DNA from: Amorphophallus konjac | Taxonomy: Eukaryota > Streptophyta > Magnoliopsida > Alismatales > Araceae | NCBI GenBank assembly: GCA_022559845.1 | Contig: CM040121.1 | Coordinates: forward strand, 565,986,140 to 566,050,139 | DNA length: 64,000 nucleotides | Reading direction: 5' to 3' | Shown: in pieces, positions 46,688 to 57,880 of the stretch | Position numbering within the stretch: position 1 is the stretch's first letter | How the letters are laid out: the number at the start of each line of letters is the position of its first letter | Made by a program: the position numbers and the translations under genes | Notes under the pieces: model-generated | What the model was told of the DNA's origin: nothing | Database searches by the model: none | What the model saw: the letters and a program-made list of their open reading frames with translations, nothing else

Positions 46688-48952
46688 ATGGCTCCTAGGG
46701 AACGACCAAATGATATTGGATGGTCACACTGAGTTATGTTGGATGGCAACCGACGGTGTTGGCGTTGCAACTATTGTAAAATAGAACATCGGGGAGGAGG
46801 GGTGTCTCGGTTGAAGAAGCATTTGGCAGGAGGAGCCGGTGCAGGATACTCTGAGGTTGCTGGGTGTACCCATGTGCCTCTAGATGTGAAACTTGCAATG
46901 GCCAGGCACCTGCGGGAGAAGAGAGCTGAGACGCAAGAAAAGGAAAAAAATAAAAAAAGAGATCAAGCGGCAGTGAGTGGAAGAGCAAGCGGCAGTGACG
47001 AGGAGGAATGTGCATGGACACCCAGTGACGAAGACCAACAAGCACGTACTGAGCAGGCTAATGTGTATGTCACGGTGAATGATCCATACGAAGCCGAGTT
47101 CCGTGAGGCATTACGTCAGAGCAGGGAAGAGTCAAGACATCCCGAGGAGACGAGAGTCCGAAGTCGCGAGGTGACGAGGACCGGAACATCAGGGAGTGGT
47201 GGTTCATCTACGACTCGACAACCACGGGACATACGAAGTTTCTTGACTAGTGACTCGGGGACACAAAGAAAAAGGACACAATCGATCAACATTGAAGATG
47301 TGGAGCCCGGTGCACTATCCCGAGAGCATGGCAAGCAAACGAGGATGGACGATGCATATGGCTAGAAGGGGCCTAAATGGAAACTTGGTCAGGCCGTTAC
47401 AAAATGGTGGCACCACGCGGGTCTGCCTTTCAATGCAGCCAATAGCCCTTACTACAAGCCAATGTTTCAGGAAGTTCAGGTCCTTGGGCTACATGTGCAG
47501 CCACCTACAGCGAGAGAATTGGTCGGCGTATATCTTGATGAACAAGTTGCTGAGATCAAGAGTTACATTGACTCATTCAAACAGAAATGGGAAAAGTACG
47601 GAGTCACACTGATATGTGATGGATGGTCAGGTACCACAAAATCTAACCTGATCAACTTCCTTGTTTATTGTGACAGACAGGTTTTCTTTCACAAATCAGT
47701 GGATGCGTCTGGTCAAATTCACAATCACCAATATATTTTGTCATTGATGGAGCAAGTGGTGACTGAGATTGGGGAGGAGTACATTGTGCAAGTGGTGACT
47801 GATAATGGGTCGAACTATAAGAAGCATGGGGAGGAGCTAATGAAGAACAGACGGCACATTTTCTGGACCCACTATGCAGCACATTGTGTAGATCTGATGT
47901 TGAAAGAGATTGGGCAGCTTCGTATGGTCAAATCTGTGGTTGAGGTGGCACAAAAAATCACGAAATATATCTACAACCACACACTTGTATTGGCATGGAT
48001 GAGGGAGCATTGTGGCGGCGAACTGTTGAGGCCTGGCATCACACGATTTGTCACCAACTACATCGCATTGCAGAGCCTACTGAAGCACAAGGATGGGTTG
48101 AAGCAAATGTTTAGAGGTGAGACCTGGCTGAGTTCCTCTTTTGCTGCTTCATGTGAAGGGGCGGAGGTCGAGAGGATTGTCAACACCTCTAATTTTTAGG
48201 ATAGAGTGAATGTATTAGTGTCATTGATAGAGCCACTGTATGAGGTACTGCGATGTGTGGATGGGGATAGAGTACCAACCATGGGGTTGGTGTATAGCAA
48301 AATAGAAGCTGCCAAGCGGAAGATCCTTACAACTTCCAAAAAATATGGACCCACCATCCTAGAGATTGTGGAGGACAGATGGGACAGATAAATGAGCCGC
48401 GATCTTCACATGGCAGGTAAACACTTACATTCTCATCCAATAAATGAGTTGTGATCTTCAGTTGATACTAATATGTAATTCATTGTCTTGCGATTGCAAC
48501 GTACTATCTACATCCGGCCTTCCAATATGCTCGGGGCCTTGCTTATGACGATAACTTAATAGAATCGGTCAATATTATGGTAGACTGATTTTCTTTCACC
48601 CCAAGAGATGCTGCTGATGCGTTGAATGAGGTATACTTGGATATTTTACCACTGAGAATATGAAATGAAATATACACTTAATATTTTTCGATAATGCAGA
48701 TAAAAATATTTAGAGAGGTAATTGGTTCATTTGCGACACCTAATGCCGTGGCCAGTCGTGACAGACTCGACCCAGGTAATGTGTCTTCACAATGTACCTT
48801 CTATATCTCGAGAAGTAATTTTTACATCTAATTATTATATTGTACGTGATCTGTCTTAAACACAGCTGAGTGGTGGCTAAATTACGGCACAAGTGCACCC
48901 GTATTAAGGAAGATCGCAATGAGAGTTCTATCGCAAACATCCTCGTCGAGTG
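46688..48952 (+). pseudogene. hAT transposase, N-terminal part
   Basis: The frame starts at ATG 46688 (MAPRERPNDIGW). A BED zinc finger follows: CNYC...GGVSRLKKHLAGG. After a variable linker comes the DUF659 core (residues from about 47460: VTLICDGWSGTTKSNLINFLVY; VTDNGSNYKKHG; THYAAHCVDLML). In-frame stops at 46730 (TGA), 47363 (TAG), 48197 (TAG) and 48389 (TAA) break it. Further exons follow a GTAAAC donor near 48417: about 48500-48630, 48700-48775 and 48866-48952. The last ends within SQTSSSS, where the gypsy element is inserted. Confidence 0.88.
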
Positions 48953-49411
48953 TGTAGCGCTCGTGCCTTAGCGGATTCGTAGCAGTTCAGATCTAGGCTT
49001 TGTCCTGATCGTTTTGGCTATTTTTACGGATTTTTAGGCGTTCGTTTGACATTTATTAGAATTTGTTTAAGATTAATGGCAATTAGAGTTAAGTTTTCAA
49101 AAAAAATGATAATATATATATATATATATCTCTTCCCATCGAACTCTCTCTCCCTCACTCGTTCTCTCTTTTCCTCTCTCCCCCTCACGATCTCTCCTCT
49201 CCCTCTCTCTCAGATTCGGTCCGGACGGGCCCCGATCGAGGCACGGGAGGTACCGACGGGACGGGCTCGACGCGAGGATCGCGTGGACGCCAGCTTTGTC
49301 TCGATCCGCGGTACGTGGAGGCGTGTGGGGCCGAGAGTAGCCGCGGCGTCCCTTCGTCCGTTCGGCACCGAATCGCCGTCTTCGTCGCGATCGAGGTAGG
49401 GGGATGGAATC

Positions 49412-52028
49412 TGTAACGACCCGGGAATCCGATTACTGGGAAGATCCGATAACCCGAGACTCGCACCGCCACCCACGAGTCCGAAGACTCGGAAGGGTTA
49501 GAAGGATGGTGTGAAAACTACACAAGTATCACAAATAATTGCAAAATTAAACAGTTATATAAATAAGCAGGAAATGAATTAACATTTTACATGGTCCACA
49601 AAATAACAATAAAATAACGACAGTAGTCCACAACTAGTACAAAGACAAGAAAGGAAAGTACAGCTACACGGGGTATACCCCGGCTCTGACCTCTGGCACT
49701 AACGCTGGGCACCTGAACCGCGCTGAGCCTCAGACGAACTCCCCTGAAGCCTCGCCTCGCCTCGCCTGAAACACGGTGAAAACACGTAGGGAATGAGTCT
49801 CGGAACAAGACTCAGTAGAGATCACTCGAACTCTACCTCGCAAACGGAGAAACTGCTACGCTAGCAGTAAGCGAGTATCTCAAAAGGGAAACCCTGCCAT
49901 CTACAAAACATCGGTCTCACGGCACGAAAATCGACACACATGCCACGGCGAAACAACCGGAACCCAACGGCCAACACGGCAGAAACCCAAAGGTCGAAGT
50001 CGTAACGACTGATAGCCTCACACTCCCGACTCGACAGGAGTACCTCCCACTAGAAGCACAGTCGGTAGCGTCCCCTGACGGCTTACACCGCACCGCAGGT
50101 GAACTGCCTGACGTGGTAGCACCTACCAGAGGCACGGACACCGAACAAGTATCACAAACAAGTGACTAGCTGGGGTCACGCTCGTCAGCGTGTGTCCAAC
50201 TGCCACCAACCACGTGTGCACACACAGACCATGCGTCCTAGGTCTGGCCCTCTGACCGGTTTTCCCCCGTAGCCGGACTCTGGCTAACGACGAGGGGCCT
50301 GACGGAAACCAGTCTAAAACTGTATCTAAGGGTAGCCTCTCCACCACTCCCTGGTGGGACCACACGCGTGTAAGCAGGCTACGACTAGTGGAGTGTCACT
50401 GAAAGAGTAGACTCTCAAGTCAACGGAAAGTAACGTCACAACCGGACGGTACAAGGAACGCCCCTCGTACAAATCACCGTCGCACGGTGACACAAGCCGA
50501 CAACAACATCTCCCGGCACCGCTCGGTACGACAAGAGACAAGCCGACACGACCCGTCCCCTTGATCGGTCCACCTTGGGCCGCTCAGGGATGTGCGGTCC
50601 TACCGGGGCCGCACCAGGTTTAAACGGTCAGGACGTGACTGTTCCACCCCAGGTCTAAACGGGCAGATGAACGGCCACCGCGGGCCCGTTCAACTGATGT
50701 GCGGCCAGCTCCTGGCCGCACGTGGGTGATGAACGGTCCGCTATTGGCCGTTCGTCTCCCAACGGTAATAAACTTGAACGGTTAGGCCGTAGCCGCACTA
50801 GGGAAGAGTGGCTATAGTTTAACCGTTCAAGGGTTGTGCGGTCCAGATCTGGCCACACACCCAGGCGACGGCACCAGACGATGTACGGCCAGCCCCTGGC
50901 CGCACGAAGGGTTGAGCGTCCAGCTCCTTCCCGCACACCCCGGTGCGCTGTATAACGGTAATCATCAATTGTCAAAAATCCAGGGTTGGGCGGTAGTTAT
51001 GGGGCCGCACTTCAGGATATGCGGTCCCACGATAGATCGCACAAGCCCACTGCGCGCCGAGCCCAGCCACAGTGCGCCGAGCCGATAAACGGCCAGAACA
51101 GCGCCGCACAAGGGTTGTGCGGCCACTGGTTCGACCGCATATCGCTCACCGGCGCAAAAACGGCGAACCTCGCCGGAATCACCCATTCCAACCCCAAACA
51201 AGCCCCACGAAGGGGGAAACGGTGAGAGAAGAACCCCCAAGCCCCCTAGCATGCTCCTACGCTCTCGAACGCGGAATCGGGGCTTAAAACGATGGATCGG
51301 GCGGTCACTCCCCAAAGCATGCACGACCCTTCCCGGCGCGAAATTAACCCCTCTCGACCTCGTCTGGAGCTAAAACTCGCGGGGAAGGAAGACAAGAGGC
51401 TAAGGAACGTCACCCTACCTTCGGTTCGCGACGAGACGCGCCGATCCAAGCCCGAATCCACGAAGAACGCCGTTAAAACCTCGCCTTCCCACACTTCCTA
51501 CGCTCGCCGCACGCCCGCACGACCGCCTCGTCGTCACCTACGTCCTCGCGGCGTCGTACCGCCGCCGTCTATAGCCGGAACGGAGGTCGCCGCACTCGAA
51601 CGAGAGAGAGAGAGAGTGAGAGGGCCTCCACGGTCGTGAGGGAGGAAGAAGAAGAAGGAAAAAGAAAAGAAAAGAATTAGGAATTTATAGAAAATCCAAA
51701 AATTTCGGAAAAAACCAAAAAATCAAAAATTACATTTCTGGGATCCTCGGAACGCACCGATCGCAACGGTACCACTCGTGCCCAGGTGAACGACCCGGTT
51801 CACCCGCAGCGAGATTCCGAAGGAATTACCGAAACCCACACCGGTAATCGGAAAACACGTGCGGAAAAAGCCGCGGAACGCTTCCAGGCCTCCGAAACAA
51901 CTCCGGATCGCGCCGATCCGAACACGAAAGATGTCCGAAACAAAATTTCGGACACAACGGAGCCGGACACTCCGAGAAACTAGATCCGGGACCCACGAAG
52001 AAGGATCCAAAAGGTCCGAGATATTACA
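49412..52028 (-). mobile_element. Solo LTR, family A, copy 3, TSD GAATC
   Basis: 2617 bp, minus orientation, with TGTAA/TTACA inverted ends. Perfect duplications GAATC flank it at 49407-49411 and 52029-52033. The uninterrupted site is visible in the sister LTR at about 56120. Both ends align with copies 1 and 2, but the middle (50590-51140) carries a different palindrome set. TATAAAT on the minus strand near 51685 is a probable TATA box. Confidence 0.95.
50592..51140. repeat. Palindrome cluster of unrelated sequence in family-A copy 3
   Basis: Perfect example at 50699-50721: arms GTGCGGCCAG and CTGGCCGCAC with a 3-base centre. Others include 50592-50614 (GTGCGG/CCGCAC), 50668-50692 (TGAACGG/CCGTTCA), about 50729-50752 (GAACGG/CCGTTC) and more degenerate ones to about 51140. 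Spacing near the start is about 30 bp. No CGCGCTAG palindromes are present. Confidence 0.85.
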
Positions 52029-53815
52029 GAATCCCTGCGTCGCTAGGATCATTTTGACGCCACATGCACGCACATGCACGGCCGTTTTCCTCGTTTTCCG
52101 TGCAAAACTCCATGTTAACCTATGTATGCTTAATTTCGTGAAATTAATTGTTACAGGCGTTGTTTTTAAATTTCAATGGCATGCTTAGTTGTAGAATGTT
52201 GTGGTTTGGCAGGTTTTACAGTTTTTCCATGTTTTCCTGTCGATCCGGCTCGACCGGGAGGGAGTTCGATTTTGAACCTAACCCGTCCGTAACCCAGGCA
52301 GTGTGACGGTCCTACCAGGAGCCGTCACATTGGTAACGGCCCTCATGGGACGCGTTACAGTACTGTGACGGACCTAAGTAGGTGCGTCTCAGTGTGTGTA
52401 ACGGTCGATCCCACGACCGTTACATTTCATTTGACTATAGTTGACCTGGTAAGGCGGTTGGCCTGATGGTCCGTCGGGCGACCATCAGGGCTCCGTGACG
52501 CGCCTCCTGGCGTGCGTCACACCCTGTCTGAACGTTAGAAAAACTCTAAATTTTATACCTTCGCGTGGCATAACGGCTCAGGGGAGGCATGTTACGTTCG
52601 CGTAACGCCCCTGTCCTGGTGCGTTACAGCCTGGACCTGACGGCCCGCCAGGGACGTGTCACCGACATGTAGCGCACCCTTCCCCGACCGTTACACCCTG
52701 TGAAGCGGCAGACCTAGACCGTTACATTCCCCTAGTTTTTAAAAGCATGCATGGTCAATTTCTAATGCATTCCATTATATATATATATGCCATGTTTAAG
52801 TTGTTTTATGAACGATGGCTTGTTATTAGATCCCGATGGAATTGCTTTCTCTTTCCTTGTGATGGAACCATTAGTCGTAGCCCAGCGACTGAGCGTGTCA
52901 TCCCACCCGGGAGAGGTGGAGGGGTGTTCCCATTGAACGGTTTTTAAGCTAGTTACCGTGGGCCTCTGCGGTTACCGTTGCGTCCAACGGGGGGGGAACT
53001 AGCTAGAGGCCTGGCTCTAGGCAGGAGTCAGTGTGTGCACACGTGGTCGGAGACTTGGACTGGCACTGACGAATGTTGCTCTGACTAGTACTTGGTTTGG
53101 TCCTGTTACGCCTCTCGCTTGTCACGTTCCAGACTTGCGAGTTGCCGAGACGCAGTGTAAGTCGTCGGAGGACGCATCAGGTCTTGTTCTTCTAGTGGGT
53201 TGTTTCGTCTGTCACTTCACTCGGTTAGCAGTGGTTTATTCTATTGGTAGATTTAGCTCCTGACGCTATTTCCTGTCGTTATTATTTATGTATTAAATCG
53301 TGCATCTGCCTGTTTATTGTTTAAATGCATACTCTAATTGCTTTTATATTTGCCTACTTGCTTGTTTAGTGTGAGGTAGGGATCCGCGTGACCCCTACTG
53401 AGTCTGGCTGTGACTCACCCTTTCTCCTTTCAGGTGAGCCGCCCCAGTCATCCGCCGGTCCTTCCCGTGGTTGTGCCGACCGTCGTTAGAGTGCCAACTG
53501 TTGTCGGTTTGTCTTTTTGTTCTTTTGAGCCGGGGTATGGCCGTGTAGTTGTACAGTGGACCTCTGTTATTTGTAAATCTAGACTATTGTATATATTTTA
53601 CCACTCTGATATTTTAAATTGCTTCCGCACTTATTTATTAATTATTGTCTTAATTAATATTGCACTTGCAGTCTCAATTCGTTATGCAACTCCTCAGCAA
53701 ACTCCACTAACCCTTCAGGGGCCTCATCAGCCTCTTGGGTGGCTTCCCCAGTTCTTGGTATCGGTGTATCGATGTTATCGGTATATCGGTATCCGGAGCT
53801 TTGGGTCGTCACAGT

Positions 53816-53826
53816 TGGTATCAGAG
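53816..53826 (+). other. Gypsy primer-binding site
   Basis: The sequence TTGGTATCAGAGTGG directly after the 5' LTR contains TGGTATCAGAG, the initiator tRNA-Met complement. Confidence 0.9.
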
Positions 53827-53962
53827 TGGTGTTGGGGATTTGTGTTAGGAATTGAAACTCGCGCTGGTCCAGAGTAAGTCCACTGAGTCGTCCATTGCTG
53901 GCTTAGCATGTTTCTCGTGATTACTGATGGTTTTCCGTTATCGTGTGTTTCCTAGATTCAAG

Positions 53963-55537
53963 ATGTTGCCTCGTGGATGGAAGAAGGCTCGGGCTCCTCG
54001 GGAGGAGAGTGGTACTTCCTCTGCCCCAGTTGTGCCAGCTTCTGTCAACCCTGCTCCGCGTGAAGAAGTGCCCGGTGGTCGTGGTAGAGCGTTAAAGGAA
54101 TTCCTGCTGTTCCACCCACCGACTTTCGAGGGTCAATCAGATCCGGAGGTAGCTAGATCGCGGCTCAATGCCACTGAGTGCGTGTTCCAATCGATGGAGT
54201 GCGCGGATGATGAGAGAGTCATGTTGGCTACTTATCAGCTTCAAGGTACCGCACGCACGTGGTGGACTACAGAGTGGGAGGTTGCCTTCCGTTCCCGTCC
54301 GCTTCGGCAAATCACCTGGGTAGAGTTCGTTGTTGCTTTCGAGCGTGCTTACACTCCGGCCTGCCTCAAGTTAGCGAAGATGTACAAGTTTCTAGAGCTG
54401 ACGCAAGGTGACATGACTGTGTTGCAGTACCAAGATAAGTTCATCGAATTGGGCAGGTACGCGCCCCATATTTTTGCTGATGAAGCTATGAAGACTCAGC
54501 AGTTTCTGCGCGGACTGAAAGCGGAATTGAGCCTGCCGTTGTTCGCTACCCGAGTGTCTGAGTTGGATTCAGCATACCAGGCTGCTGTTGCAGTGGAGAT
54601 GAAAATGGCGAGGACTCGAGGGCTTTCTTAGGCCAGAATGGTGCAGTCGACTGTGCAGTTTCAACCTACTTACCAGCCGTCTGTCCTGGGAGTTCCTTCT
54701 ACCGTTCCTGCTGTCAGCGGTGTTTCTTCTTCTCCTGACTCCCATTTCCGGCAATTCAAGAATAAGAAATCGAAGAGGAAGTTTGAGCATTCGGCGCCTT
54801 TCGATTCAAGTCAGCTGTCTGTTCCTTCTGTTCGACCGCGCCAAGATTTTTCCGGTAGTCAGCAGCGTCCGTGTCCGAGGTGTGGTGGCAGCCATCCAGG
54901 TGTGCCGTGTTCTTTGCCAATCGTCTGTTACCGCTGTGATCAGCAGGGTCACGTAGTCCGAGACTGTCCGCTGAAGTCAAAATCGATGCTGTTCTCGCAG
55001 TTTACCCAGTCGCAGCAGCCTCAGTTTCGTCTTCCTCCGCCGCCTCAACCTCAGCCGTCTTATCTACCTGCTCCAATTCATTCCCAGAAGTCTTCTGCAG
55101 TCGGCCGTCCTCCGAGAGGCAGGGTCACTCACATCACCCGTGCAGAAGCTGTGGCAGCTAATCTGGTAGAAGGTACGGTTTCGATTTTCGGTCGTCCAGC
55201 TCATGTTCTTTTCGATTATGGTGCAACTCATTCTTTTGTGTCCGAGGATTTTCTTGCTTGCATTGGGGAGCCGATGACCGAAGTGTCCTGTAATTTGCTC
55301 GTGGAGTTACCCTATGGAGATTTCATGTCCACTCCGATGTGCCTAGAAGATTCCCCTATTGTCGTCAGTAATCGGCAGATACCTGTGAAGCTTTATGCAT
55401 TGAAATTGGCCGAATATGACGCTATTCTAGGCATGGACTGGCTGGAATTGTATGGTGCCGTGGTTGACTGCAGATACAAGCGAGTCTATTTTATGCCACG
55501 TGGGAAGCCAGCCTTTTATTTCCAAGGTATGCTTTAA
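53963..55537 (+). pseudogene. Gypsy gag and aspartic protease with one internal stop
   Basis: One reading frame from ATG 53963 to TAA 55537, broken only by TAG at 54629-54631. The capsid domain holds FHPPTFEGQ, ATECVFQSME and GTARTWWTTEW. A CCHC zinc knuckle (CYRCDQQGHVVRDC, preceded by CPRCGG) is near 54870-54970. The protease region has HVLFDYGATHSFVS, where the usual D-S/T-G is D-Y-G, and ILGMDWL further on. The frame ends there without polymerase domains. An upstream in-frame ATG at 53927 is less likely, being out of family context. Confidence 0.9.
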
Positions 55538-55591
55538 TTTTACAGTTGCCTCCTTTCGCCTTCTGTTTAAATTTAGAGGATGAAATTTCTT

Positions 55592-55606
55592 TAAGGAGGG
55601 AGGGAC
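55592..55606 (+). other. Gypsy polypurine tract
   Basis: AAGGAGGGAGGGAC immediately upstream of the 3' LTR start. Confidence 0.8.
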
Positions 55607-55785
55607 TGTAGCGCTCGTGCCTTAGCGAATTCGTAGCAGTTCGGATTTAGGCTTTGTCCTGATCGTTTTGACTATTTTTACGGATTTTTAGGCGTTCGTT
55701 TGACATTTATTAGAATTTGTTTAAGATTAATGGCAATTAGAGTTAAGTTTTCAAAAAAAATGATAATATATGTATATATATATAA

Positions 55786-55833
<48 letters not shown>

Positions 55834-57875
55834 CTCTCTCTCTCTCTTCCCATCGAACCCTCTCTCCCTCACTCGTTCTATCTCTTCCTCTCTCCCTCTC
55901 ACGATCTCTCCTCTCCCTCTCTCTCGGATTCGGTCCGGACGGGCCCCGATCGAGGCACGGGAGGTACCGACGGGACGGGCTCGACGCGAGGATCGCGTGG
56001 ACGCCAGCTTTGTCTCGATCCCCGGTACGTGGAGGCATGTGGGGCCGAGAGTAGCCGTGGCGTCCCTTCGTCCGTTCGGCACCGAATCGTCGTCTTCGTC
56101 GCGATCGAGGTAGGGGGATGGAATCCCTGCGTCGCTAGGATCATTTTGACGCCACATGCAGGCACATGCACGGCCGTTTCCTCGTTTTCCGTGCAAAACT
56201 CCATGTTAGCCTATTTATGCTTAATTTCATAAAATGTGGGATGCTTAGTTGTAGAATGTTGTGGTTTGGTAGATTTTACTGCTTTTTCATGTTTTCCCGT
56301 CGATCCGGCTCGACCGGGAGGGAGTTCGGTTTTGAACCTAACCAGTCCGTAACCTAGGCGGTGTGACGGTCCTACCAGGAGCCGTCACATTGGTAACGGC
56401 CCTCATGGGACGCGTTACAGTACTGTGACGGACCTAAGTAGGTGCGTCACAGTGTGTGTAACGGTCGATCCCACGACCGTTACATTTCATTTGACTATAG
56501 TTGACCTGGGAAGGCGGTTGGCCTGACGGTCCATCGGGCGACCGTCAGGGCTCCGTGACGCGCCTCCTGGCGTGCGTCACACCCTGTCTGAACGTTAGAA
56601 AAACTCTAATTTTTATAGCTTCGCGTGGCGTAACAGCTCAGGGGAGGCGCGTTACGTTCGCGTAACGCCCCTGTCCTGGCGCGTTACAGCCTAGACCTGA
56701 CGGCCCGCCAGGGACACGTCACCGACCTGTAGCGCACCCTTCCCCGACCGTTACACCCTGTGACGCGGCAGACCTAGACCGTTACATTCCCCTAGTTTTT
56801 AAAAGCATGCATGGTCAATTTCTAATGCATTCCACTATATATATATATGCCATGTTTAAGTTGTTTTATGAACAATGGCTTGTTATTAGATCCCGATAGA
56901 ATTACTTTCTCTTTCCTTGTGATGGAACCATTAGTCGTAGCCCAGCGACTGAGCGTGTCATCCCACCCGGGAGAGGTGGAGGGGTGTTCCCATTGAACGG
57001 TTTTTAAGCTAGTTACCGTGGGCCTCTGCGGTTACCGTTGCGTCCAACGGGGGGGAACTAGCTAGAGGCCTGGCTCTAGGCAGGAGTCAGTGTGTGCACA
57101 CGTGGTCGGAGACTTGGACTGGCACTGACGAGTGTTGCTCTGACTAGTACTTGGTTTGGTCCTGTTACGCCTCTCGCTTGTCACGTTCCAGACTTGCGAG
57201 TTGCCGAGACGCAGTGTAAGTCGTCGGAGGACGCATCTGGTCTTGTTCTTCTAGTGGGTTGTTCCGTCTCTCACTTCACTCGGTTAGCAGTGGTTTATTC
57301 TATTGGTAGATTTAGCTCCTGACGCTATTTCCTGTCGTTATTATTTATTTATTAAATCGTGCATCTGCCTGTTTATTGTTTAAATGCATGCTCTAATTAC
57401 TTTTATATTTGCATGCTTGCTTGTTTAGTGTGAGGTAGGGATCCGCGTGACCCCTACTGAGTCTGGCTGTGACTCACCCTTTCTCCTTTCAGGTGAGCCG
57501 CCCCAGTCGTCCGCCGGTCCTTCCCGTGGTTGTGCCAACCGTCGTTAGAGTGCCAGCTGTTGTCGGTTTATCTTTTTGTTCTTTTGAGCCGGGGTATGCC
57601 CCGTGTAGTTGTACAGTGGACCTCTGTTATTTGTAAATGTGGACTATTGTATATATTTTACCACTATGATATTTTAAATTACTTCCGCACTTATTTATTA
57701 ATTGTTGTCTTAATTAATATTGCGCGCCTGCGGTCTCAATTCGTTATGCAACTCCTCAGCAAACTCCACTAACCCTTCAGGGGCCTCATCAGCCTCTTGG
57801 GTGACTTCCCCAGTTCTTGGTATCGGTGTATCGATGTTATCTGTATATCGGTATCCAGAGCTTTGGGTCGTCACA
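55607..57875 (+). repeat. 3' LTR of gypsy element (uninterrupted)
   Basis: 2269 bp. A long (TA)n tract at about 55765-55828 probably supplies the TATA box, followed by (TC)n. It shares blocks with family-A LTRs in its second half (GAACCATTAGTCGTAGCCCAG..., GTGTGTGCACACGTGG, GTGAGGTAGGGATCCGCGTGACCCC). Confidence 0.93.
56363..56483. repeat. Four 26-bp palindromes in gypsy LTR
   Basis: Starts at 56363, 56393, 56425 and 56458 (steps of 30-33 bp). Arms alternate: GTGACGG/CCGTCAC-like and GTAACGG/CCGTTAC-like, so the G-C pair in one is an A-T pair in the next. Further looser palindromes continue to about 56780. The 5' LTR copy is at 52303-52423. Confidence 0.9.
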
Positions 57876-57880
57876 GAGTG

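Larger units (their letters stand above)
48953..53813 (+). repeat. 5' LTR of gypsy element (interrupted)
   Basis: The start is TGTAGCGC and the end GTCGTCACA. The segment 49412-52033 is a nested solo LTR plus one TSD copy. The remaining ~2.24 kb is collinear with the 3' LTR at 55607-57875. The palindrome cluster is at 52303-52423. Confidence 0.93.
48953..57875 (+). mobile_element. Ty3/gypsy element with gag-protease only, TSD GAGTG
   Basis: Perfect 5-bp duplications GAGTG at 48948-48952 and 57876-57880 enclose LTR - PBS - gag - protease - PPT - LTR. Both LTRs begin TGTAGCGCTCGTGCC and end GGGTCGTCACA. Without the nested solo LTR each LTR is about 2.25 kb. The internal region is only 1793 bp and lacks reverse transcriptase, RNase H and integrase entirely. 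Capsid similarity (FHPPTFEGQSDPEVA...GTARTWW) is to chromovirus/Tekay-like gags. It would need enzymes from another element to move. Confidence 0.93.
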
